A stretch of DNA of 64,000 nt from Undaria pinnatifida (GCA_012845835.1 JABAKD010000008.1:13157501-13221500), one strand, 5' to 3'; counted from the stretch's first letter, positions 10,490 through 21,862 are shown. Notes: a model not told the origin generated them from the letters alone. A program made the numbers and translations.

Positions 10490-10945
10490 AATCTATATAC
10501 AAGGGCTCCGCTCCGCGGGCGGCTGACGCCGCCCGCTACGCTCGCGCAAGGAAAATTTCAACTAATAAATGTGAAGGGGGCAGAAAGAAGAGGCCCATGA
10601 TTTAGTGCAACTAGCGATTTGATAATACCAAGAGCTACTGGTGCGGAACTGATTGACTTGTCTGCGCTGTGCTGTATGTTGGCGATGTCACGTTCTGATC
10701 GGCAGTAGTACTCGTGAAATTTGCGAAGAAAAAATCGCGAAGAGGACCGAGATGGCGTCGCTCGGTGCGCTCACGGAAGGAATAATGCAACTGAAACATG
10801 TAAATAAGGTGGCAGGAAGAAGAGGCCCGTGATTATCGGTGCGAATTGATAGTTGAGGTGCTTGTGCAGAGCTAATTGTCCTGCGCTGTGCTGTGTGCTT
10901 GTTGATGTCACGTTCTGAACGGAGGTACGTGTGATATTTGCGGGG
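10490..10945 (+). repeat. Dispersed element with GC hairpin and internal tandem duplication
   Basis: Starts at TATACAAGGGCTCCGC with a hairpin of GCGGGCGGC and GCCGCCCGC. The same start occurs at 34408 and, altered, at 45815. The following sequence is duplicated (about 10555-10730 against 10790-10945, sharing AGAAGAGGCCC and GATGTCACGTTCTGA). No coding signal. Confidence 0.6.
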
Positions 10946-11059
10946 ATGGGGAAACATGGGGACCGACAGAGGACAATCACAACTGAAAAAAGCAAAAAGA
11001 CGAGTACACAACACGTACATAATGGTACCTGGTACCTGTGTCATACCTGGTACTACTGC

Positions 11060-11500
11060 TGTATGTTCAAAAGAACGCACAGCGCCGCACGACACAGCAC
11101 CGCAAAACGAAGGGCAAGGCACGGCACCGCACTGCGCTGCGCTGCTGAGCTATATATAGCCGGGCTGACCTGAGCTGGGGGTGCATTGTTTGTGATCCAA
11201 CAACAACGTCATATGTACAAAGCTGGTGTGGTATTAATAGTACCGGTACGTGGTATGATACTTGGTACGTTACTGGCATGCACGAACGAGTAACAGTACA
11301 GCAAAACACGCAGCATGGCAAAACACGTCAAAGCACAGCGCCGCGCTCTGCTGAGCTAGCGGTGCGGTGCGGTGCGCTGCTGAGCTGAGCTGCAGGGCAT
11401 CGCAGGGCACGGCACTGCACGGCGCTGCGCGGCTGAGCTACTATAGCGCTGCAGTGGGGTGCTGGGCGGAGCTGAGCAGAGCTGATGAGCTAAGCCGAGA
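11060..11500. repeat. GCTGAGC/CACGGCAC-rich low-complexity tract
   Basis: Short GC-rich words (GCTGAGCT, GCACGGCAC, GCGCTGC) repeat irregularly. No gene seen. 11500-12600 is likewise without a supported gene and holds only a TTG run at 12151-12173 and short shadow frames. Confidence 0.5.
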
Positions 11501-12627
11501 GCTCAGCTGATATACATAACTATATATTTAGATCCTCCTGGAGATCCGGGTAAAAAAAGCTCAAGCTCCATACCCTTTCGTTTGTGTACCAGTTTTTGTC
11601 CACCTGCAAAACGCAGACTTGATGTTGACCTCGCCCCTTCGGTTAAGTCAACACCATGGACTTGCCGGCCTTCTCTCACTTGATATATGGTGAAACTTCG
11701 TGCAAGTACAAAGCAAATGGTGGATATCAAAGAAAAGCTAAAGTTGGAACGTTCAGCAGCTTATGCACAGGCGGTAAATAGGCGGCAAATGGTACGAGTA
11801 GGAAATTCAACTTACTACACACAAAGATGGAAAAAATCGCGACAAGGTTCAATATCGTGTTGGTAGAAAAACCAAATTTATTCGCAGGAAGCAGCTGAAA
11901 AGTCAAGCAACAACTGGCAAAACGAGCAGAGACAAAAACAATATGGCGGAGCAACAAATGAAAAAAAAGCTGGACCGTTCCGCAAGTAATGCACGGAGGC
12001 GGTATCGAAGTGGGACCTCCGGAAATGCCAGGGGTGCACCAACCGAGCACTTTCAGCAGAAAGATATCTGTAAGTATGTTTATATTGGTACGTGTTCATA
12101 TGTAGTTCGAAAGCAGCATCACACACGGAACGCAGAACAAGGCTAACCCATGTTGTTGTTGTTGTTGTTGTTGTCTTCACATTAAAATGTACATTTTTTA
12201 CCCCGCGCTGGTGGGGCTATTGAAGTGATGATGTCGAGATGGACACCGCCACAAGATAAAGCAAGTAGAGGATCGACCAGGCAGCAATGCTCCTAACACT
12301 CTTCTAGTAGTTGCACGGAGCCCAATTTGGGTGCTCCCCCGACGCCGGCTGGGTGGTGTCACCTGCTTCGTTGCTGCGTTTTTGCTTGCTCATTGCTAGG
12401 CTTCGTTTGTGTTTGGTACGGGGCGACGATGACGTTATTGGCACCACTGCTGCTGCTGTCGCTAGAAACAGCGCATAGGTGATGAACCATGCGGCAATGC
12501 TCCTGCTCCTACGGGCAGTAGGATCCCAATATGGTTGTTGCCTCCCGATGTTGGTTGCATGGCGTCATCTGCTGTGTTGCCATTATTTAAAAAATGGACA
12601 AACACACTTTAGCAGTGAGATCGACAA

Positions 12628-13040
12628 AATTTAACAGAGTTTTCTGAAAAATGGGAACGGAGCCTAAAATGAGAACGGACGTTTTTTTTTAGAAAGCAAA
12701 CCAATTGTGTACAAGTGAAAAAAAAAAAAATGACAGTCCTGTGCGGCTGTACAGCAGCCTTCGAATGAGCTGTCGCTCAGGCTGGAAGTCCTCGGCATCG
12801 CCTCGGTAGCCAGCATCTAGAGAAATCACCATAGAGCCAGCGTATATCGCTTTTTGCGCCCACCCGAAGGCATGAGATGGAGCATGACCGTTCTGACGAG
12901 TTCCTCTCACAGGGCTGGCCAAGGGGTTTCGCAGGATCATTTCGGTTCTCTGATACACCACATGGTTCTGGAGATAACGCTTGGTTCTCATTTTAGGCTC
13001 CGTTCCCATTTTTCTGAAAACTCTAAAAACAAGATTTTGA
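12628..13040. mobile_element. Inverted-repeat element (MITE-like)
   Basis: Left arm ACAGAGTTTTCTGAAAAATG, continuing to AGCCTAAAATGAGAAC, is repeated in reverse at about 12984-13040 (GTTCTCATTTTAGGCTCCG onward). Arms are about 50 bp and the element about 410 bp. It interrupts the long minus-strand open frame at 12689-13372, so that frame is not a gene. Confidence 0.65.
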
Positions 13041-13839
13041 TCAAAACTCAGCTTTGCAACCTGCGTGTGATTATTAAAGTTGCTGGCTGAATGTTGTGCT
13101 TTGTCAGAGCTGTTATGCTGTTTTTCATTTTTGTCGTGCCGTCCTTTGCTTCGCTTTCTTTCACGTATGGATGTTGATGTTGCTGTAGTAGCTGTTACTA
13201 TTAATACTGCCACTGCTGCTAAGGGGTGTACCACACGCAAGTAGCCAGTCGTTGGTTTGCTTGGCTCGTCACGAGCCGAATCATGGAATCTACAAGTACG
13301 TAGTACGTACGTTCTCGCATCATTAATTAATTGCACTAGGCATACAACACCGCATAATAACAGAAAACACATTTTTTTTTTGCGATCGCGGTATTATTAT
13401 TATTATTATTTATAAAAAGGGACCAGCCCTGGGGTACCATGAGTACAAATGGCACGTACATAAAATATCATGTTACATTTCGCCGTCGACTTACAGTCAC
13501 TGCCAGGTAACTGACACCGAGGATTTATTTTCTCATCGGCTGAAATATATATACACATGTTTTCCGGGCACTTCTAATATCTTGGCGCTTTTACTTTCTC
13601 CTTCTCCCTCCCTAGTTGAAACTTAGATCCGGAGTCACTACAGTATACGCTAGCAGGTTATTTTCTCTCCCCTTCCCACTACGGACGGTAGGTAGGTGCT
13701 CAAGATGCGCCTTCGTTTCCTATCGCGAGAGTAATCCATCACATTCTTCAGCACTTTCTTCCCTAATCGATTCGCGCCCAAGAGCGCTTACCCACGCTAC
13801 AAAGCGCTCTCGGCAGTTGGCGTCTCTAGAAAATAAATA

Positions 13840-14022
13840 TTCCCCACCCAAACAAAGTAAAACTACCAACACTTACCATTATTATAGTGGACCAAAAATA
13901 CGACCCTCCAAACAAAAACTCATCTTTATTGTATATTACGAGTACCAACAACGCAGCTTGCAAAGATGAGTATTGACCTAAAATTCGTAGAACTCACGGC
14001 TGACGTCCTTGAAATTTGTTTA
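13840..14022. repeat. Inverted repeat arm, left
   Basis: Matches the reverse complement of 16938-17117. Shared phrases include CCAACACTTACCATTATTAT, GCAGCTTGCAAAGATGAG and CGTAGAACTCACGGCTGACG. A diverged direct copy lies at 16645-16720. The two arms enclose the open frame at 14753 and its broken continuation. Confidence 0.7.
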
Positions 14023-14082
14023 TTAAATATATCCATGACGAGATTTGAATCCCTGACTCCAACCTTATTAATTCGAGGTTAC

Positions 14083-14196
14083 CCACTATCGTAGAACCAC
14101 TATCGTGGAACCACTATCGTGGAACCACTATCATCGTAGAACCACTATCGTAGAACCCCTATCGTAAAGCCACTATCGTAGAACCACTATCGCAGA
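14083..14196. repeat. 14-bp minisatellite CACTATCGTAGAAC
   Basis: About eight imperfect units. On the minus strand each unit reads GATAGTGGTTCTAC, resembling the D-arm/A-box (TAGTGGTTA) of a tRNA. It sits exactly where the A box of the SINE head is expected. Confidence 0.85.
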
Positions 14197-14752
14197 AGAC
14201 CACCGGGGCGACCGGCTCAACGTTTGATACTATGTACAACCTTCAGTTATTATTACACACAGTATGCTACTACACCGCTGGTGGTCCAGTCACACCATCA
14301 GTTTTATCGCTTGGGTCTGGCCAGCCTGGAATTCGTATAACACGTAAGGCAGGGTGTGTCATACACTATTTTCAAACGAAAGAGGTCACCTATGCTCTTA
14401 TTTTCGTCTAAATAAAGCTATACGTACAATAGCCTTAAATTCTTATGTATGTGTAAGATTGAACGCAGGAAATCTGGGGTTTGTGGAGCGGCAATGGATC
14501 TTAATATAATTTGGAAGGCATGATTATACCGCTGCTATAGAGCGAGTTGGTTGATACGAAACTATAGAGCGAGTTGGTTGATACGAGCTGTCATTCAGGG
14601 GAGAGAGCAGGAAGGATACGGCGGGTAGCACAAAAACAAACCATATACAGCAGAGTACAGAGAACTGGTGGGTGTCTAAAAAGCACGTGTACGAAACCGC
14701 TGCTGTTGTGAGGTGGAATATTTGATGCGCAAGGTCCCAATATTTTTGGGCC

Positions 14753-15268
14753 ATGTCGGGGGAACACAGATCACTGGAAGCAGAGGCACGTCGGGCAGAG
14801 GCGCAGAGGGCTGCACGTCAGGTTGCGGATGCCGCGGCGGCAGCTGAGAGGCAAAATGCGGGTGTTGGGGTAGGACGAAGAGGCGGAGAACTCGAGAGCG
14901 GTGGTGGTAGCGGAGAAGGGAGGGCGAAAGGGGGCGGCGGAGTCGGAAGTGGCGATGGAGGTGTCGGAAGAGGTGAAGGAGATGGGGGTGTGGCTCACGT
15001 TATTCGGGATCAGTTCAACAAAAAATCGGCTAGGTTGGAGGCATTGGCGGAACAGATGGCTGTGCTGGTACCGATGATGCAAGCTATTTCAGAGCGTTTG
15101 AGTGGAGGGGAGAATCTAGCACAAGAGGAAGAGATGAAGCAGGACGAGGATAGCAAAGTGATAGGAGAGTCGGCGGAGAATGGGCCAGCGATTGCGGAGA
15201 GGGGAACAGCAAAACGTCTGGTAGCTTTGAGGAACAAGGAGCAATTTCGGCGTCATTTCGCTTTGTAA
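14753..15268 (+). CDS. Hypothetical coiled-coil/Gly-rich protein, possible retroelement Gag remnant
   Basis: 171 codons from ATG (MSGEHRSLEAEARRAEAQRA). The N-terminal 45 residues form an Ala/Glu/Arg-rich helix of coiled-coil type. Residues 46-85 are Gly-rich. A second amphipathic helix follows (FNKKSARLEALAEQMAVLV), then an acidic stretch. No zinc knuckle or protease is visible. The frame ends near the point where a shifted frame continues sensibly (AISASFRFVIDSDGPTGEGG), suggesting a frameshifted, decaying gene. It is not recognised by family; a Gag-like role is inferred only from composition and the repeat-rich setting. Confidence 0.35.
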   Translation: MSGEHRSLEAEARRAEAQRAARQVADAAAAAERQNAGVGVGRRGGELESGGGSGEGRAKGGGGVGSGDGGVGRGEGDGGVAHVIRDQFNKKSARLEALAEQMAVLVPMMQAISERLSGGENLAQEEEMKQDEDSKVIGESAENGPAIAERGTAKRLVALRNKEQFRRHFAL

Positions 15269-16020
15269 TTGACTCTGACGGGCCAACTGGGGAAGGGGGA
15301 CAGGCAAGACTTCAGGAGTCAGTGGGTGCTGATCTGGTGGTGACATAATCCGTGTTCAAGATGCTGAATGCGCTGCCATCTACGCGTGTTAAGAGTTTGG
15401 GCTAAGACAGATTGCGGTTGGGAAAGGGAGGCAAGGTGGAGGAAACGCGGTGTCTACAGCTGTGAGCGTTCAGGACCGATTTGCAGCGTTGATACGTGGG
15501 ATGGAAGTGGTGGTACTGGAAGGAGCGGGGCGCGAGGAAGGGAAAAAGGCGTGCGTTGTCGTTCGTGCTGGCGTTCGTGACCTTGAGGGATGAGCTCTAT
15601 GTGAACGTGGCTTCGTTCGAAAGTATGTTCAAGGGGCGGCGGCGTCATCTCAGGTTGGACGCCATCAACGAGGATTCAGCAAACACGACGAAATCTACTG
15701 GCGATTTAGCTGCAATGCTCAAGGGATCTTGACCGAACGGCCCTCCCGCGTTGTTCAGTTTGGGTCGATTGCCAAAATGGAGCTGCCCGAAATCGTTTTG
15801 ACTCGGAGAGCGATCAACAGAGTTTCTCGAATCCACCGGCAAGTGGCACTACAGCCAGTAGGCGGCCCTGGGTGGAGAGGGGGGTACCGGAAATTTGGGC
15901 AAACGAAAATCCGCCGCAGTAAAATATTTTTCCGCCGCAGTAAAATACCGGCAGCAGCGGCAAGGGGAGCAGTCGTTACATGGGACGAACGCAGCGGATG
16001 AAGGATTTGGTGGAGTCAAG
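15240..16020 (+). pseudogene. Frame-disrupted continuation of the 14753 open frame
   Basis: Coding-like segments appear successively in different frames. They include VIDSDGPTGEGGQARLQESV (about 15250-15345), VQDRFAALIRGMEVVVLEGA (about 15455-15590), DELYVNVASFESMFKG (about 15590-15700) and VVQFGSIAKMELPEIVLTRR (about 15750-15830). Stops separate them and no splice signals bridge them convincingly. Best read as a decayed element. Confidence 0.35.
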
Positions 16021-16937
16021 GTGTCCGGACGGATCAACATTCAATCAATAATTCCAGATTCATGAAGCATAACAAACTGCCAAATTAGATCGCGTACAGC
16101 ACTGCTGGTGTGCGTCTGATGCCTGTCTTCGTATCACGTCGTGCTGCTACTGACAGCTGCTATTGATACGTACTATTCTAAATACAATAAAACGTACCAG
16201 GTACCTGGTGAAGGGTTAGTGGTTGATGTTGGTGAAGCTTCTTTATTTCTGCTGCTGACGATAAGCGGTGCACCAAACGTAATATGCCAGTTGCTGGTTA
16301 AGTTGGCTTGGCTCATGAAGGACTGAATCTTGGAATCTAGGAATACGTTTAGTATCTGGTACGTACAACATGCGTATCATGACATGATACAATTTTAGGA
16401 TCGGCGGTATTATTACATTTGAAAAAACGCGACCACGGGTACCATGATACGTACGATATAATAACAGGCTGCTGTTTTAGTAAATTCTGAAATCATCTAA
16501 AACCGAGGGTTGATTTTCGGATCGCCCGCAATACATGACACATCCTTCCCGTACCTTCACCCTCAGTGAAGTTATGACTTATCATCAATATTAACTAATA
16601 GGACCCCCTCCATTAAGTGAAAAAACTCACCCACATAGAATATTGCAAGTACCAACAACGCAGCTTGCAAAGACGAGTGAGTACGTCGTAACGATCCTAA
16701 ATTCGTCGAACTCGTAGCTAAATTTTATAAAATAGTTCGGGTAGTGCACGTGCTGCGTACATAACGCCAGTTACAATTAATTGCGTTAATATTAGTATTA
16801 GTAGTGTCCCTCATTTCTGGCCAGGCTGGAATTCGTACCAGGTACAGACCAGGCACGCATGTACCAGGCACGTGCGTTTTTTTTGTGTTTGTTTTGCTTA
16901 TCCCATCAACCATACTACCTGGTACGTATTATATTTT

Positions 16938-17117
16938 ATAGCTAATTTTCAAGGACGTCAGCCGTGAGTTTGACGAATTTCAGGTCAATACTCATCTTTG
17001 CAAGCTGCGTTGTTGGTACTCGTAATATACTTTATGAGTGTGTTTTCATTGGGAGGTGTCTTATTTTTTGTCCACTATAATGGTAAGTGTTGGTATTTAT
17101 ACTTCAGGTGGGGAATT
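16938..17117. repeat. Inverted repeat arm, right
   Basis: Reverse complement of 13840-14022 (CGTCAGCCGTGAGTTTGACG, CATCTTTGCAAGCTGCG). Together they bracket about 2.9 kb. Confidence 0.7.
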
Positions 17118-17264
17118 TTGAGCTAGGTAAAACATCACATCTATTTTATACATTTTTTTTCATCAAAAAATGAATCCCATGCATATACTGGTAGTCTAGT
17201 CTATCTTTGCATTTTTTCCCTTTCTCTTTCTTCCTCCTTGTGATTAGACTAGACGTAACACACA

Positions 17265-17410
17265 TAAATATATATTCAGGGTCACTTATTGAGCAGAGCC
17301 CTTCTTCCCCCTCCGCACTACTACTGCTATGGCGGTGCGCGCCTCCATTTTTATCGCGACAATACTCCAGTTCTTTCGTTCCTCGTCGACTCGCATCGAA
17401 CTGAATTTGT
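17265..17410 (-). repeat. SINE family B fragment
   Basis: Shares GCGCCTCCATTTTTATCGCG and CCTCGTCGACTCGCATCGAA with 43946-44281 (minus) and 25740-25975 (plus). The head is not preserved here. Confidence 0.6.
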
Positions 17411-17499
17411 ATGTAAGGCAGCGTGTGTTCTAGACTATCTTCAGTACAAAAAAAAGAGGTCATTGTGTCCCTACTTTCGCTTAAAACTCGAGCCTGAAA

Positions 17500-18115
17500 T
17501 TTTCAACCCTTAGGGCTTAACAAACTCTGCTGCGCACTATAAATAGCTGTTTTCGTATGCGTCGGCGGCTGACTACTGTCGTTTGCTTTTCTTCGCAATG
17601 CTTTTTTCGTCCTTCTCACAGTAGCGTCTCGTACCTTGTAACGTTCATGGTGGTGCTGCAACCTAAAAACATTAGGCGTGCCTATAATAATAGTCTACTG
17701 CCCCTGCTGTAGTATTAATAGTAGCTGCTGCTGCTCCTCCTCCTCCTATTAATACTACTATTATACGAGGATCAATACTAATAATATTGATGGTGTTGTC
17801 CGTCTGCTACTTACTGCTGTTGCTGTGGACCGCGCTGTGTGGACCACACGTAAAATATGCCCGATGGTTGCTGGAGGGTCAAAGTGATCCCCTTAGCCCG
17901 AATGGATTCACATGATTGGGATCTGTGGTTATGTACCCAGGGGAATGTTCTCGTCAAGGTTCTCGGAGGCCTACAATCAACGATCTACGTACGTCGTACG
18001 TACGTCCAGTATCAAGCACAAAATCCGAACCTACCTGTCGGGTGGAAAGAGAGTCGAAGAATCACGACGAGTTCTAGGTTCGACGTCCATCACGCCATCC
18101 TCCAGGTCGATGTTG
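17500..18115. other. Spacer with AAT/TAC simple repeats
   Basis: No supported gene. It holds TACTATTAAT-type microsatellite (17690-17800) and sequence related to 13180-13330 and 16240-16390 (GTGGACCACACGTAAAATAT-like, ACGTACGTAC-rich). Confidence 0.4.
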
Positions 18116-18589
18116 TTATCCGGGGGCATACTTGCTGTCTTCTTCTTCGTCTCCTTGCTTCGTTGCCGTGCAGCGGGTGTGTGCAAGCTCAGGCGGGCCC
18201 TCTGTCTCAAACGGCCACCAGACCTGATCAGGCGCATTGCAGCAGCACCGTTTTTCGACGATATGATCGGGTGTACGAGAAAAACAGCCAATCATGCCAC
18301 CAACAACGTGGCAAGAAGATGAAACGTAGCAAGCCATTGCAACACGCGGGGATAGGGTTAGGCCCATGAAGGCTGCGAGGGGTGGCGGGCGACATGGGAA
18401 TGTGCGGTGTGGAGCGGTAGCTGGAGTCGGGTCGAAAAATATATGTGCGGGCTGATAGCGTGGGCAATCTGAACCATATTGTGCCAGGTGAAGCAGCAAC
18501 GCCAAGTGCAACCGCACTGGCGTTGGGCTTTCAGCCCCGACGCAGTCACCAAGCCCCACCTCAGCACCAACCTCACCACCACCAACCAA
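18116..18589 (-). CDS. Unrecognised open frame, weak candidate
   Basis: 157-codon minus-strand frame. The last 35 residues (WWPFETEGPPELAHTRC, then an acidic EEEDSKYAPG tail) look protein-like and follow a possible acceptor GATCAG, so this may be a 3' exon. A different frame through the same DNA also looks plausible and ends at a strong donor ACAG^GTAGGT. The two readings conflict, and no family is recognised. Confidence 0.22.
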   Translation of the reverse strand: MVGGGEVGAEVGLGDCVGAESPTPVRLHLALLLHLAQYGSDCPRYQPAHIFFDPTPATAPHRTFPCRPPPLAAFMGLTLSPRVAMACYVSSSCHVVGGMIGCFSRTPDHIVEKRCCCNAPDQVWWPFETEGPPELAHTRCTATKQGDEEEDSKYAPG

Positions 18590-19605
18590 GCAGTGTGCAC
18601 TTCGTGAGTCGTCGTCTGGGGAGCAGTTGGAGTCGTGCGCCTCGGTTGTGGAGGTGCAAGTCGTAGTTACGGGAAGCGCAATGATTGTGCGCTGGGGGCT
18701 GTGCGCTTCCAGGTTGCCAGGTTGCGATTTGTAGCCTGACGTATTGAAGTGAAAAGTAGGCGGAAATACACAGGGTAGAAGTAAATATTATTTTGTTTTC
18801 AAAGACACCCATCCCCTCTCTGTAGTTTCAAACTGTTCGTGGCGAAAAGTTGTTTTGCGGGCAATCACACAGAGCAGTGACAACGTATCTTCCCATCCAA
18901 CATCACCACCACCAGTTGTTTTGTCGTTCGTTGTGGCTACCGAGGGAACCTAAATACCCGCCCAAGAACGGCACGCTTCGCACTACGATAGAGGTAAGAA
19001 GGTGCCCTCGCTGGATGTCTGTCCCTGCGGTACCGAGTGTTGTGTTGCATGCTGCTGTGTGCCGGCGACGTACGTTGCAGTTCGCAATCGAACTAAATAC
19101 TACTGAACACTGTTGTGCCCAGGAGGCCACGTCGAAGCACGCTTTTTCACAGAATCGAGCCCCACATCCATATATATACCAATCAACGTCAACAAGCACA
19201 AGCAAGCGCTGCCCTATGCGAGCATACACCGCGGGCGTTCGCTCATCGTTCATACACGAGGAATGCTGTACAGCGAACTGCGACATATTATATCTGATAT
19301 CCGCCCACGGAAGGAGGCCCACAGCAAGGGTGTACGATAGGGTGCGGACCAAGAGAGGACATACGGAGGGGCCCGGACTGTAAAACTCTCACGACACCTC
19401 TCGCGAAACGCGTGACTTTTGCGAATACCTGGTACAACAAAGAACATACAAGTATCCTCTCCGCACCTCCACGCTGTCTTCGTGTGAAAAGCGTCATATC
19501 TTTCCACCACGTATATCTTGCCGGTCGAGCATATAGACTAGACTACATGTTTATGGTATTTTTTTATACTCCGATGGATGGGGAAGAATGAAGCTTAGTC
19601 TAATA

Positions 19606-19890
19606 ACCGAAGGGTGCGCCAGCTAGCGTCGGGCTGCGAAAGCAACTGAGTTAAATCGACACACGAGGCGTATGAAAATACGTGGAAGTGTGGTGAGCTT
19701 AGGCTTTATTTTTCCCCATCCGCCGGAGGATAAAGAAACAAACAAAACACAAACAAACTTAGTCTGTTAAAAATAATAACAAACAGTCTAATAAGCTCAC
19801 CACACTTCATCAACGTATTTTCCTTCACGTTGTCGATTTAACTTATTTGCCTTCGCAATCCAGCGCTAGCTGTCGTGTCCTTCGATTCCC
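19606..19890. repeat. Family K short element, foldback pair
   Basis: 19606-19750 carries CGAAGGGTGCGCCAGCTAGC, GAAGTGTGGTGAGCTT and CATCCGCCGGAGGATAAAG. 19787-19890 carries the reverse complement of the same phrases. A further full copy is at 53777-53916, ending in an A-run, and end fragments are at 34297-34370 and 39040-39105. Confidence 0.7.
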
Positions 19891-20084
19891 ACTATTTAAT
19901 ACTTCGAAGTACTTCGGTATAATTATAGCAATAGCGCGAGCTGCCCCTATCGGCGGTCCTAGTTACTACCTCAGCAGCGCAAGCATATAGTCTACATACA
20001 CGTATAATATCAACAACAAACAGCTTGTTGTGATGAGAACGGTAAAAATATAGGGGTCTGGATAGATATATCATACATATACCG

Positions 20085-20475
20085 CCCCCCCCCCCCCCTT
20101 CCCCCCCCTCCAACCCCGCTCCCTTTTGATCAAAACCAGGCCCCCACGTCCTTCAAAACTCCGCCCTCCCCTCACCGGTTATTCGACTTACAGGATTCAC
20201 TTGATAAACGGATGCATTTCCTACCACAGCTGTCAGATTTTGTCCCCCTCAGAAACGGGTTTTATAGTTTCCGCGCACAGACTGACTAAGATCACCCTGT
20301 TGACCCTGATAGCTACATTTTAGTTGCAAGAGGAGTCGCCGACCTATATCCTTAATGAGGACACACAACCCGTAATACGCGCGATCGGAGTATCACACAC
20401 AGCTTGCATAGATAGATGAGTTTCGACAAAATCTTCCATCTCACAGCTAGCTGGAGTGTATTTTCATTTTTTTAA
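20085..20475. repeat. Family M interspersed repeat, copy 1
   Basis: About 370 bp shared with 22600-22935 (for example CTGTCAGATTTTGTCCCCCT, CCGACCTATATCCTTAATGA, CACACACAGCTTGCA), and in part with 22445-22570. The end (CTTGCAAAGATGAGTTTCG) recurs at 58115-58180. Contains C-runs; non-coding. Confidence 0.75.
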
Positions 20476-20826
20476 TGATATACAACTGTGTGTGTGCACG
20501 CTGGTTTTTCTTCGAGCGGTCGACAGCTTGGTATACCATACAGCTACTATGAGTGATTTGGTGCTGAGACAGCGACATCGCCGCAGCACGGCATGCCTGG
20601 CGCACCGCGCTCGTTTCGTGTCCCAAACAGAGACACACAGAGCACAACAGGCAGAAAACACGAAAATACAAATCGCAGAAAAAAAAGTTCGGTGGCAAGG
20701 AACGAACGAGAAAAACAGCGCGACGAATATCTCTTTAATACCTCGTAGATATCTGCATACAGCAGCAGTAGTAGTAGTAGTACTATTTATTGTAGGTAGG
20801 TGGTTTCTCTGTTGTTAATACATGTA

Positions 20827-21862
20827 CAGTCGACCCCGCTTTAAAGACACACCGCGTTTTTTTTTTGGGGAGTGTCTTTAACGCGGGGAAGTGCCTTTAG
20901 GATTCCGGGGCCACTAACTCACCGTCCCCGGGGCCAATGGAGGTGTAACATATGTCAAAATACGCGCATTTGAAGCAGGAATGCGACCACGAAACTGTGT
21001 TGCTTAAAAACTACAACACGTGATTTGAAAGGCCGCAACACTACTGCTGTAGCACACTCCAATACTTTACACATTTTGAATTTCCCTCCTCCACCGAAAC
21101 GCGGGAAGGAGTGCAGCACGACCTATTATTGTAATGTGTACGGCAGTGCGCTGTTGTTGATGCAGGCTCTTGCTGTAATGTGTACGGCAGTGCGCTGGTG
21201 TTGTTGCAGGCTTTTCTTATTGTGAAGGCGTTATCCTCACGGTGAACATCATGCCCGAGATATCGCGAACACACCTGAGACACATCAGTTCGTTGGAACT
21301 AGCTCTGATACGATACACGCAAGTTACCTGCCACATAGGGACCAAACAAACCCAGTCGACCCCTTAGAAGGACACTAGGAAACGGTCGGTAGCGCAGACC
21401 ACAACATACAAAAAAATCGGGCAAATACACCGAAAAGAGGACACCGTTCTTCCCCAAAGGTCAACACGTCACGAGGCAAAAACACAAAACAAAAATACCA
21501 AAATTTAACTCCACGAGAAAGGCAAAAATCCCAAACTTTTGACTGCCTGACACGAGTTGAGACTTTGACTGGCACGTGGGTTCGCCACATGGCTTCAAGC
21601 CGGCAGCTGACGACCCGCCAGCAGATGGGAGGAATCTCTCCATACCCACACGCGGTAGTGCGGGCTGCAGCAGACCGCTGTCGATGTTATACAGCAGTGT
21701 GCTGCCCCAGCAAAAAAATTTGGGGGGGGGCCGCAAAGTGGAAAAGGTACCCCCCCTTTATTATTGTACATCTATCTGCCGGGCACCATGTTCTGGGAAA
21801 AAAATGTGTCTTTATAGCGGGGAGTTTCCTTAAGAAGAGTGTCTTTAAAGCGGGGACGACTG
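20827..21862. mobile_element. Pogo/Tigger-like non-autonomous DNA transposon (MITE)
   Basis: Terminal inverted repeats start CAGTCGACCCCGCTTTAAAG and end CTTTAAAGCGGGGACGACTG, flanked on both sides by TA (20825-20826 and 21863-21864). The TA target and CAGTCGACCC ends match the pogo branch of Tc1/mariner elements. Subterminal GTGTCTTTAACGCGGGG repeats occur. An inner TIR-like start CAGTCGACCCCTTAGAAGGA at about 21353 suggests a nested element. No transposase frame is seen in its 1.04 kb. Confidence 0.8.

Larger units (their letters stand above)
13590..14218 (-). mobile_element. SINE family B copy with amplified tRNA-like head
   Basis: The minus strand begins with the head GGTCGCCCCGGTGG seen in other tRNA-derived elements here, and the body shares TCGCGATAG-like and GATCCGGAGTCAC motifs with the copy at 43946-44281. 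The head is expanded by a 14-bp minisatellite (14083-14196), and the body appears split by an inverted-repeat arm at 13840-14022. Confidence 0.55.

Noticed and set aside
12689-13372. 227-codon minus-strand open frame
   Set aside because: It crosses an inverted-repeat element and repeated spacer sequence, with no motifs or family resemblance.
18850-19383. Overlapping open frames of 177 (plus) and 149 (minus) codons
   Set aside because: Opposite-strand frames of similar length with unremarkable composition. No splice or motif support for either.
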